This document shows, one piece after another, positions 21,242-32,300 of a stretch of DNA of 64,000 nt. The position numbers and the translations under genes are program-made. Origin of the DNA: Amoebophrya sp. A120 (taxonomy: Eukaryota > Sar > Dinophyceae > Syndiniales > Amoebophryaceae). The first letter of the stretch is position 1. Every line of letters starts with the position of its first letter. Below the pieces are notes generated by a model, which was not told the DNA's origin, made no database searches, and saw only the letters and a program-made list of their open reading frames with translations. The stretch covers positions 502,051-566,050 of the forward strand of contig CAJINV010000014.1 in assembly GCA_905178155.1 (NCBI GenBank). The letters are read 5' to 3'.

Positions 21242-21902
21242 GAACGAGTGGTGTACGACACTGAGGAGCAAATATCAATGGAGAGATCACTTCAACACAA
21301 CAACATGCTCCGACAACGATGCAATATACATGAATACGAAAAATGCAATTTCGTACGAGAATGATGCAATCATTTCAGGGCGCAATCAAGCTTCTTCAGG
21401 CGCAATCAAATTCAAACTTCTGCCTTTACTTCCTTCTCTCGCTCGATAACTCTACTCGGTGGAGGCGGTTTGTACGATAATCGGCAACGATGGCGCGGCG
21501 CGCTGTGCACAATATTTCTGCTTAACCTAAAGACGACGCTGCTGCTACGACCACGATATTCAGTTCACGAACGACGAAATAACAGTGAAGCACATCTTCT
21601 CTGAAGATTCCTCCGCCATGAGCAGCAAAGGCAAGGGAACACCTACGGCGCGACCTCGACGCAACGGACAAAAAAACTTCTTTCTAATGCTTCGGAATGA
21701 TCATTAACGCTGAGGCTCTGTCAACTAAACGCCGGAGCGTTTTCAATTTCAAACGCCACAGGAGAAACATACTCCATCACGTTTGCTCCCCTTGTTCGTG
21801 AAAATAAAACCAGTCGCAGTGCTCATCAGCTTCCAAGAATCGATGTCGATCGATGCGAGGGAACGAAGAATTTTTTTTTGCTTCGTCCTAGGATAACAAA
21901 TT

Positions 21903-23544
21903 TCACCCAGTTTTGTTTTCCAATTTCTGCAAAATGTAGTCCCACTCCGCTTTCGCCACGCCCGAGACCGAGGGCGCCCGATTTCCCTGCACGAGCTGCA
22001 TGGATTTTTTCAAAAAAGCGTCGTTTTTCAGCTCCTCGAGCGGAATTAACCGCTTCAACTTTCGCACAAACTTGACGTCGACCTGGTCCCAGGTTGGGTT
22101 GTCTTTCGAAGATTGGTTTATCCACTGCAAGAGCATGGTTGAATGAGCATATTCGATTATTATAAGCGGGCAAATCGATGATGCAAAAAGGAGCATGGAT
22201 TTTTTTCTTCCACACAGAAGACGAGCTTATAGCAATGTGAATACTTCAGATTTTGGCCTAAAAACGGACCTGAAATTCAAGTTGTATTCTCACGCACATA
22301 TGGGTACCTACGGAAAGCTGGAATGGCGTTACATCATGAGGATCATACAACGATACAAAAACCATACAACAGTTCTTGCTCTTGCAGTGCATACTTTTGT
22401 CGTAGTGCGGGTTGTCTTTCTCGAACTGCGTCGGGTCTGGATACCTGCATTTTTGTTCGCGAAGATACAGTAAAATACATCTTCAGCTTGATGCAGCGCT
22501 GCAGCGCTCTCGGCTCTTGCTATACTTGCCATACGTGACCACACTGACACGACGCACGGACCGACGCAAGCAGGAAAATAAATCTTCATCATCGATCTTT
22601 CCTAAACGAACCTCTTCTACAAAACATCAGCTCAGTACGCCTCTCGCACCACCTCCACAATGCCCACAATGCCGCTGGGCTTCGCGTTCGAGTGATAGAA
22701 ATATCCACAGGAGAAAAAAACGCATCCACATCCATTTTTTGCATGGCAAACACATGACTCGATACTTGTTCTGCATGACAAATTAGATGGGGATGGGTTT
22801 TTTTCTGTGGATAAGAAAAAGGCCTTGTCGCCAACCTTCATACTCCGCATGATGTTCCTCGCAAGGTAGTTCCGCACGCCGTCCCAATCGCAAGTGGAAT
22901 TTTTCTCCGCGATCAGGTCGTCCAGCGAGTACTTCATGTCAAAGCTCTTGCCGGTGGGGCCTGGTGTGCGGTGGATTTTTTTTCGTCATGGACATCATGG
23001 AGTAATACGTTCATGCGCTTAGCCGGCGTCATCACGTTCTTGGATGAAACGGAGCTGCGGACCAGCAAGCCCGTATTGGGGTGTGATCAACATCCGTGTC
23101 AGGATAGGCCGTCCGTGCAGTCATGCGCGGCGTAGTGGAAGAGGAAGAACCAAGATTTATTTGTAGTTCTGCGAGGCCTCACAAGGACGCGATGTGACGA
23201 CAACATGCATCAAGCACACCTGTGCTGTACACCTTGACAGAACAACGTAGTATGCAATACAGCTGCGACCGGTACGCATAGAAGGCAATCAGCAGCCAGC
23301 ATGGAATACGAATACCTTTCTCCATCCTGGTTAGGGGCTCGGACTTGATTAGGTAGAAGTCAGGTTTTTTCATCGGCGGTTTCTCCTCCTTTTTCTTCAT
23401 GGCGGTTTTCATCGCAGCAGATGCGGGCTTCGACAATTTCATGCTGCTACTCGATATTTTCATCGCCGTCTTCATGGCACTCGAGGGCCCGGAGCCCCCC
23501 TTTTGCACCTTCTTCATGGCGGACGAAGAGGATGCTGCGCTCAT
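21903..23544 (-). CDS. THYN1: EVE-domain protein, THYN1 homologue (231 aa)
   Basis: Proposed exons are 23544-23316, 22960-22814, 22696-22638, 22443-22394 and 22113-21903, 696 nt in total. The length is close to that of animal THYN1. An N-terminal Ser/Lys/Met-rich tail with repeated AMKTAMK motifs precedes the EVE domain, from FYLIKSEP near residue 62 to the end. Diagnostic pieces are CDWDGVRNYLARNIMRSMKV, KAFFYHSNAKPSGIVGIV, QFEKDNPHYD and DNPTWDQVDVKFVRKLKRLI. EVE/PUA-like proteins are reported to bind modified bases; a nuclear role here is inferred from the family. The first intron is canonical GT-AG (22961-23315). The second is a perfect introner, and the last a degenerate one. The third (about 22444-22637) has no clear signals. 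Confidence 0.9.
22119..22393. mobile_element. degenerate introner in THYN1
   Basis: Minus-strand ends TATGCACTGCAAGAGC and GCTCTTGCAGTGGATA are inverted. Flanks AAAAG and AACCA match at only two of five bases. Excising the element plus five bases keeps the frame (HYDKRSSKDNPTW). Confidence 0.65.
22702..22813. mobile_element. introner, family F
   Basis: Ends are TATCCACAGGAGAAAAAAAC and the near-inverse of TATCCACAGAAAAAAACCC. The duplication is AGAAA at 22697-22701 and 22814-22818. Excision yields KAFFYHSNAKP, the conserved EVE-domain sequence, which validates the boundary. Confidence 0.95.
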
Positions 23545-24863
23545 ATTTCTTCCCGACCAGGTACAAGAAGGTGTCTACTTTGTGCATACAACTAAAGGCG
23601 ATTATAGTACCGCTTGATAACACTACACCTTATGAAGATAGCTTTGCCTTCTGCTCGTCCTCGACTATATTGCGCTCTTACAGCTAGTAGTGCTGCGTGT
23701 CTGTCAGATATCAACAGCAACCAGATTTGCTACCAATGCCTCGTTACACGCACGCAGGTACATCCTCCCGCGACGATCACTGAGATCGATATTTAGAACT
23801 GAAACGCGTGATGCCTTGTAAAGAGTAGAGACGAGGTCTCTCCGTAAACAAGTAAGTACGAGATCGATCTTTGTAAACATAAACTGCTTATTTGTTCTTT
23901 TTGATAGCAAAGTACACCTGCCGTGCTGCACATGGCAGCAAATAGGTGCTCCTGAATCTCTCACATACGCCCCCAGTCGGTGGACCACTTGATGTTTCAC
24001 TCTTGGCATTGGCTACCATGTAGCGCACAGTCTGCTCAGCCTTCCAACTAGCCACCGTGTAGTAGTTGAGACAGATGAATCATGATCTCACGAAGGAATT
24101 GGAATGCTGTATCCTTGATAGAATTCGACATTTCTTTAGGGCAGCTATTACTATTAGATCCTGTAATACAACGACGATCTATTAGATCAAGTTCAGGCCT
24201 TTTTCATCCTTTGCATGATCTCACATCATGACATCGAGCCAGCGCTGTGTCAGGACGGTTATTACTGTCCGACGACAACACGACCTCCACGGACCGAATT
24301 CATGTCTTATTACAGGGATAGGGAACAACAGAAAGAGTACAAGATCTATACCACTTTGCAGCCACATGAATGCTTGCGAAACTCAACACACGTTGTCTCG
24401 CTGCAAAGCGCCGCGATGTGCTGACAGTTATCTTCTCGGTTCTTTCACTCCAAAGAAAAAGATTCAAAACGGAAAAACCTTCTTGCACACGACAGCACAG
24501 AAGCGTCTAAACGTGAAGAAGCTCTTTGCAGTGGAGGGAAAAAAGTCTACGAAAGCTTCAAGGTACGAATAATAAATACAAATACTCTTCAGACAGGAAA
24601 AGAAGTTGTGAAACAACAACAGATGTGTGACCTATGACCGCTCAAAACGTCATCAAAACCCTCACACAACAAGAAAACGCTCGTCAGCCTCACGCTATCT
24701 TTCGTGAGTTCACCAGTATGACTTCGAAAAGAAAAATCGAACGTGTAGGATTTAAATCTCGGACGTTGTTGATGTGGTGGTTCCTATTAGTAGTTTGCTC
24801 ATGAGCTATCCTACTGCGACACAATTCGCCATGTCAGGGTGCCCGCGCCGCGGGTGGTAGTTT
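23545..24863. other. intergenic stretch
   Basis: About 1.3 kb between THYN1 and the VWC-like gene. Short frames occur on both strands, none with a recognisable domain. No introner ends were found. Confidence 0.4.
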
Positions 24864-25679
24864 TTACACGTTGCACACCGGGCAGCACTGGCCGTTTGTC
24901 GTCGTCGGGGCCGTGATCTTCTCTTCGGACGGGCACTTTGTATGGGGGAGAACGAAACTGCCCTTGGTTCCCCTAAAATTTAGCAGCACCAACTAGTAGA
25001 CTGCTCTTTATTCATTGGCGCACATGGAGTTTACATTTAGATTTTGATTTTATTTCTTTGTGCTTCGCACTACAAAGCTAGTGCTGTCACGTTGTTGATG
25101 CATGCTGGAAACATACAGAACAAAAACTCCGAATCAGGAAAAGCCTCCTGCAGAGGAAACAGAGAGCAGTTTCGATCACAAGGCGTAAAAGGTCGGGAAG
25201 CACCAGGTCCCTTTGCAAAACGTGCTCTCGCTGCCGCCAAATTCGCCCGTCGCGCCCGTGAGTTTCTGTTTTAAATTTAAGTGAAGGAATTCGTTCGTTT
25301 TTTATCTTTCATTTTACTTCTAAACGCACATCCAGGTTTAAGTAAAAGAAAACTCAAAATCCTCCCGTGCAAAAACCAAAAACAACATCGTACAGAATTT
25401 CAATGGTTTCTGGATTGCTGCAACTGAGCTTCTACAATACCCAAAATGGAAAAACACAACACAACGTCTAGACCACATAATTACGGCTTCCAGTTTGATG
25501 TCTGGATTGAAGCACACGGGGCAGCAGGTTCCCGGCTCCTGCTTCTCATCAAAACCGGTGGGGCATTTCAGCGGGGCGCACTCGATGTTCGCACACGCCG
25601 GCGGCTCCTGCTTGTTGCTCAACAAAATTCCGTTGGCGACCGGAATCAGAAACGAAAGAATTGGAAGAAACAGCCGCAT
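24864..25679 (-). CDS. small secreted cysteine-rich protein, VWC-like (121 aa)
   Basis: Three exons (25679-25485, 25265-25204, 24972-24864) with two canonical GT-AG introns total 366 nt. The N-terminus MRLFLPILSFLIPVANG is a clear signal peptide. Two similar cysteine motifs follow: CPTGFDEKQEPGTCCPVC in exon 1 and CPSEEKITAPTTTNGQCCPVC, written here as CPSEEKITAP then TTTNGQCCPVC, at the C-terminus. The CCPxC ending is the hallmark of von Willebrand factor C-type repeats. Between them is a Gly/Thr-rich linker with one further cysteine (TFCKGTW). The likely destination is the cell surface or the secreted fraction. Neither intron is an introner, in contrast with neighbouring genes. Confidence 0.8.
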
Positions 25680-26381
25680 CGTTACAATTTTTAGGACTTG
25701 GTGTCCTTCTCTGAGTTTCTCTTCGACCTGGTGCCCGGCCCTCTATCTCTCTTGATGTCGTCTCCACTCAAATGCAAATAGTCGTAGGAAAACCATGTCA
25801 GTGTGGAAAGGACCAGAACCAAAATGGTAGGAACGGAATGCGCTGATTTAGATGTAGATCCCGGAAATCCAAGTCAATGATCTCTTGCCAATTTTTTCAG
25901 AACACAAAAACAAAAAGATGAGAAGAGTCTTCTCATCTTCTTTTCCAAAAAGAACGAAAAATAGAAAAGATGAGTACAGTGATCAAAAGATGAGTTCGAA
26001 TTGGAGTTCAAAGTCAAAAGGAAAAACACATCTCTCCTGGGACTGCAATCAAAATGAGTCAAAATTTGGGATCGGTACGGAAAGATAAAGGGATCCGGAT
26101 CGAACGTACGAATAAAAAAGAAAGGCTCGGTAGATATGAAAAACACCAAACACCGAAACCAAGCGCGGGCGCGGTGAAAATACGTGGTGCCTGAAAAGTC
26201 TAAATTGAATTTATTGGACACAAAAAAATAAATCTACACGTAATCGTAATCTAAATTTTCGTCTAAATCTTATATAAAAGTTGTGGTCTCCCTGCGACAG
26301 CAAGACATTCACATTCTACAGCAGTACTTCTACTTGCTTCTAGCGACAGAACATGTCTCGTCCCATTTCAAAGTTTTCTGC
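25680..26381. other. AT-rich intergenic stretch with a palindrome
   Basis: Between the start of the VWC-like gene and the stop of the giant gene. Repeated AAAAGATGAG motifs occur, and 25917-25937 is a perfect 10-bp-arm palindrome (GATGAGAAGA, one base, TCTTCTCATC). No coding signal. Confidence 0.45.
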
Positions 26382-29300
26382 CTACTTCTCCGCGGCCCGT
26401 TGCTTCTCTATCTCTCCACCACTTTCTTCCTCCTCAACCGCCGCGAATAGATCATCCGCGGTGAGTTTTTTGTCCCTTAGCGTCGCGTTTCCCTTTTCCA
26501 TCTTTGCGAGCAAATCGAAGTAGTACAACCGGTCCACGAAGTCCGCCTCGTCCATTCTCCTCTTGTTGTCCTCATTGGTAAACGTGATCCGCTCGTGGCC
26601 GACCTGCACCGGATTCCGGTACTTCTCACTGAGCGGCCAAACTTTGTTTTCGTTGGGGGCCGACCGGATGTTGGGCGTGAATTTCGGGACCGAAATCATC
26701 TCCGACAAGGATTTTCGTGCGGTTTGTCGGTAGTTCTTCTTGTCATCATTTTGCTCCTCATTTTCTACTTCTTCCTCGAACTCATCCACCGACCGACTCC
26801 CCCGGTTTTTGCCTTTCTGCGTGCTACTCTCTTTCCCGGGCGCCGACCTCCCCCGACTTCTCTCCTGGTTCAGGCCGGAGCTGACCAGGCCGCGCACGCC
26901 GCCCTTCCGTTTTTTCAACTTGTCGTAGTTGGACCGCGACCACTGCAGCAGACTCTCGTCGTAGATTTCCACGAAACCAAACTCGCCCCGGTGCTCAATC
27001 TCCCGCTTGAGTTTGTTTTGCCGCTCGATGAGAATGCGCCGCTCGTTGTAGGCTTCCGCCTTCCGCGTGGACTTCGGCATGCGCTCGGGTGGCGGCTCGA
27101 ATTCTTGCTCCGCGTCGTCATCGTTTTTAATCGGATTATCCTCGTCCTCCTCTTTATTAGTTGTTCCACCTCGTCCAGATTGCTGTTTGTTGCTCCTTCT
27201 AAAAGATGCCCTTCTTTTGTTTATCTGCGGTTTGAAGGTGCAGAACTCTTTCAATTCTTTCTCTTCCAACCGCTGCTTCAGCCGAATTTCGTCGGCGTCC
27301 GCCAGTCTCCGTTCCCGGTACTTCGTGCAGTTTTCCTCGTACTTCAAATCAAACGTCGCCTTGTGCTGCGACATGTCGCCGATGTGGGATTTTTTCGACT
27401 GTAGCCTTTGCTTCTCCTTCTCCTCTAATTTTTCTTTCTCCTTCTGCAACAAACTCTCTCTCCGCTCCTTGTGTTTCTTGTGCAACTCCCGCTGCTTCTC
27501 GTCCCGCTTCTTGTGCAGGGCCGCGAACCACTTTTGTCGCGTCTCGTTCGGCACTTGGTGCCAGTTGTGCGGCGCGGGGACGTTGTCGTTGGGGAACAAT
27601 TCCTGGATCTCCTTGCACATTCGCATCGCAATTTCGTTGTTCTTTTTGCTCAACTCCCGGTTCTCTTCCTTCGAAGACTGGAGTTTCAGTTCCTGCATCA
27701 CCATCCGGTTCCCGGCAATCACCGCGGTCCGCCGGAACGCGTCGGCGTAGAGTTTGTCAAAGTGCGACTGTGTCTGATCGAAATTGGAAGAAGTGGAAGA
27801 CCCACCTGCTCCGGTAGAAGTACCAGTGTGCAAGGACTTGATGTCGGCAGTGATGAAGGAATTATTGCTAGTATTCTGTGCACTAGCAGTAGAGCCGGAT
27901 CCTGCCCCGACGATGCCCTGCTTGAAATCCTGCAAAGCGCTCATCATCAAACTGTGCTCCTGTTTCTGCAAGGTGGCCGTCCTGCGGCTGAGCTCCGACC
28001 CCCGGAGGTTGGTGTTATTCGACAAAAATTCCTTCCCGGAGCTCCCCCCGGACAGCACCGCAGAAGTGAACTTGTCCGACATTCTCAACTCCAGTTCCGC
28101 CGCAGACAGGCCGGCGGATGGAAAAGCCGCCCGCTCGGCCGCGGACAGGCGAGCGGTTGTGCTCGTTTCGCCTAGCGCCGTGCTCGCCTCGATGCCGCTG
28201 CCCGAAGCGGCCACAAAGGCCTTCGTGCTACTCCCCCCGAACCCCGCCGTGCCGTAGTGGTGTCCGGGGTTCAAAAAATCGTCCGGGCCGTGCTTGATTT
28301 CGTTCTGGGCGTTTGTCTTGCCGGAACAATCCCGTTCAAGGGATCGTAGCGCCGACGCGTGGAACATGATATCGGAATTCGTCACGTCCATCTGCGAATA
28401 TTTCACCCCGAACGCGTTGGTCGTGGGCATCGCGATGGTCTTGTGGATCCCGGATTTCAGAGATTTCGCCTGGCTGCTCGCCTTGGCGGACGCTTTAAAC
28501 AGCTCGATTTCCTGGGACCGGGGGCCGAGATACTTTCTCGTGTTGTTCAAGAAGTGGGCTAACGTGTTGTGTTGGTTGTCCTTCGCGAGCTGGTGTAGTT
28601 TGGACAGTTGCTGGGTGAAGTCGAGGGAGCTCGTAGTCACCTTTCCGCTGTTCGTCTTCCCGCCAATCGGGTTCTCGATGAAGTAGCTGTTCCGCCCGCC
28701 AATCTTCTCCAGAATCGCGGACTTCGCCAGGTGGTCGCGGAACTTGTGGCACTTCGCGCGGAGGTCCGCGTTGAAGAAGAGGTAGGTCTTTTCCTTGTTT
28801 TGCAGAATCAACTCGAGAAAAACCTTCAACAGCGGCTGCTTTGTTACTACAGAAGTAGTCACATTGTTTTTCATTAACTGCAGGTACTTTTGCCTAGCCA
28901 CCGGAAGCAAAAGATTCGTTGGGTTGGTTTCCGACGCGGCCAAATGTGCGGGGTCGTTGGAGGCGGAAGAAGTGCTTGTTGCGTTCGACAACTGTGCACC
29001 ACCGACCGCTGCGGAAGAAAGCCGCTCTCCTGCTGCGTCGAAATCAAAATCATCCGGGCCGACTCCACCGCCCATGTTGCTCTGCTGCGTCTTTGTCGCC
29101 TGGTATTGATTGGTCGCCAACGTGGAATCTTCGGAAAACCGGCCGGAGAGCATCTGTGGTGGGAGGTTTTGGAAATTCGCGGGGATTATACCGGCAGACG
29201 CAGCTGCAGTATTGTCGGGCAGTAGTTCTTGTTCGCCTTGCGTCTTTTGGCTCCTCTTCTGCTCACCCTTAGTGCTGGTTGTAGGACCTCCGCTAGAGCC

Positions 29301-32300
29301 TGCTCCTGCGCCAGTAGCAGCAGGAGCTCCACTACTCGTCCCTCGCCCCCCACCTGCTGTGGCCGCACTTATCCCCCCGGAGGAGAATCTATCGGTGTCG
29401 AAGAAATCGAATTGGTTCGGCTGCCACGGTTTCGAGACGCAGTGGTCCAGTCTCCACACCCAGTGAAGGAGCTCCTCCTGAAGGAATAACAACCTTTCTT
29501 GGTTCTCGTGAACCTCCAACAAGTCGCGCAACAAGCAGAACCGCAGACCCAGAACGCACCGTCGCTGCGCGATCCACTTCTCGCGGTCGACAATGGACTC
29601 GAGCCGGTGCGGGTACTCGCTCTGTTTCTTCGCGTGCGCAACTTCGCGGTTGCTGGCCAGGCTGTCGCGCGCCGCGAGCGAATGATTTATTGGAGCAGCC
29701 TGAACCTGATTGTTCTCTATTGTTGGCTGTTGTTTGCTCACATCAATAGCTGAATTTGTGTACCGCGAATCACTACCGGCGAGGGCGCCGGTAGTAGTAC
29801 CATCTCCAAACGTGGTCGGGTCGTCCTTCTGGGGGAGTAGTTCCGGAGAGATCATTTGCATGTTTGAGTTTGACATGACTGTCGTGGGGTTGTTGTTGTT
29901 CATCATGCCACTTACAGTCGTGCCGCGAGGGCTTGGGCTTGCAGCAGTTTCGTTGTAGAACATGAGCACGCTTCCATCGTCGTTTTTCGTGTCCTTCTTC
30001 ACTTTTTTCTCCACTCCGTGTTCGATGATGACATCGGTGTTGCGGATTTTCGGCTCCTCTTCCTGTCCATCCTCTGGTGTAGTCCTCGTGGCCTCTGCAG
30101 CTGAGCTTCTTGCTGGTTGCTCATCACCGTCCTCCTTCTTCTTCTTTTTCTTCTTCTCGGCAGTGCTGCTGCGGTCCTTTGCTGCACCATCATCCTTCGC
30201 GGTCTCCTTTGGTGTGGCAGCTGCTCCCGTTTCGGCGGCGGCATTGGGATTGGCTTCCTCAGTGGAGGACGAACTAGAGGAAGAGGATTTCTCTTTTTTC
30301 TTCTTTTTCTTCTTGTCCTGACTATCGGCATCTGCTCCGGCGTCGTCTTTGTCAGAAGATTTTTTCTTCTTTTTCTTCTCCGCAACACCAGCTGCATCGT
30401 CGTCGTCTTTTGATGTTGCGCTTTTCGTACTTGTTTTCCTCTCGTCAGTTTCCTCTTTGTCGACGTCCTTCTTCTTTTTCTTCTTGATGTCAACAGCGGC
30501 ACCATCACCGTCATCCTTATCAGCTGATGTTGACGATGTTGTAGCACCGTCGACGTCCTTGTCCTTCGTGTCAGCACTTTTAGAAGAAGAAGTTGTAGAA
30601 GTGCCATCCTTCTTACTTCTCTCCTCCTTCCCAGTACTCTTCGCGCCGGAACTAGGTTTTTCTTTCTCCTCGCCCTGCTTTTTGGAAGTTCCAGAAGAGG
30701 ACTTCGCAACTGCGGACGCAATCTTGCCTCCAGCCGAGGCTGTGCTCGTGCGGGCCATTTTCAGGTTCGCCCCGACTTTTAAAGCCGACGTTACCCCCGC
30801 GAGATTGGAGGACGAGGCGGCGGCTTTGGCAGTTGTAGACGCACTGGTTGTTGAACTACTTGAGGACGCGGCCGCGGCACTACTAGTTCCAGCTGGTGTT
30901 GTACTAGAACTAGTGCCACTATCCGGCGCACCAGCCCCGCCGACGTCCTTTTGTCCCCTTCCCGGGATGAATTTCACGTCCTCCAGTTGCTCGCCGAATT
31001 GCGCCCGCTTCTTCGCGCCGGAGGCAGCGGTCTCGCTCAGGAGTCTGGCGGTGGCTGAATTGGCAGTCGTGCTGCTCGTCGTGGTTCCAGCCTGTTCTCT
31101 CGCTAGATTCTTCGCGTTCGTCGCGTCCATGCCCCGGAGGGGCTCGATCCCGTCCAGTAAATTCGAGCGGGGGAAAGAAAGCGGTTCGCGAGTTTTCGCA
31201 AATTCCGAAGCCAGCGACATAAAGGACAGCTTTTTAGAAGTTGTGGTCCTTTGCTGCTGGTCTTGACTGTTCATCCTGTTCCCAGCGCTGGTCAACGAGG
31301 AGGGCAACATTTTTACATCTGACGACAGCTCTTCTTGTCCTTCCTTGTCGGCGACAATCTTATTGTCAGACGCGTCTTTAATATCGCCGTCTACTTCGCC
31401 GGGACGAGTTGCAGATCGGGAGGACCGCTTCTTCTTCGTAGTACCAGCAGTGCCTTTCTCTTCAACGGCGCCATCCTCGTTCGTCGCAGTAGTTCCTGCT
31501 AAATCAATCTTTGCGCTGGCCCTTTTCGATGATCTTTTACCACCGCTGGCCTCGCCCGCCGCGGTCGACGTGAATTCATCTGGCTTGTTATCAGTTCCAC
31601 CTTCTTGTTCACTCGGAAAGACGTCCACCCAGTCTGGCCTTCCCTCGATCACCGAGCTCGGGTACCGGTGCCCCTTCACGGCGACGCAGGACCCGCGAGC
31701 AAACAGCCCCCCGTTGGAAGACATGGAGGTCAATTGCTGGTCGCTGTAGTCTGCTGCTTGCTTAGTGAGAAACTGGTCCAAAATCGCCATCTGCTTCTTC
31801 ACATCCACAGAATTTTGCAGAACTTGTTGCAGAATCTCCCGCATTGGGAGCACGGGGACCTGTCCGACAATTTGGTCTTCCTCTTCTTGCGGTTCTTCGG
31901 AAAGAAGTAGACCAGCTGTTTCTTGTGGCTTCTCGGTACTATTTGCATATGCTTCATCGGGAGGCTCTTGTGCGCCCCCAATTGGTGGAACAGGCAGAGT
32001 GACTGCAGGCGTGAGAAATGAGTCTTTATCCATCCTGGACGATGAAAACATGAAATCACCCCCGGCTTGTAGTTCTCCTGTCGAACTTCTGTCGTTCGAC
32101 ATCCCCAACAAGTTGCTGCCGACCGACATGCGACTCAGCTTCTGATGCTCCGAAACAGGCATGGCTGGTTGGGATTGTCTCTTTTGCTTCATGACGCTCT
32201 TTCTCGTCGGACCCGGAGCGACTAACTTTGTCGCATCCTGGTGCGCGTTTGGCAGATTAGGGTTGTTCATATCATCTTTCGAAGAATGCTCGTCGATTAT

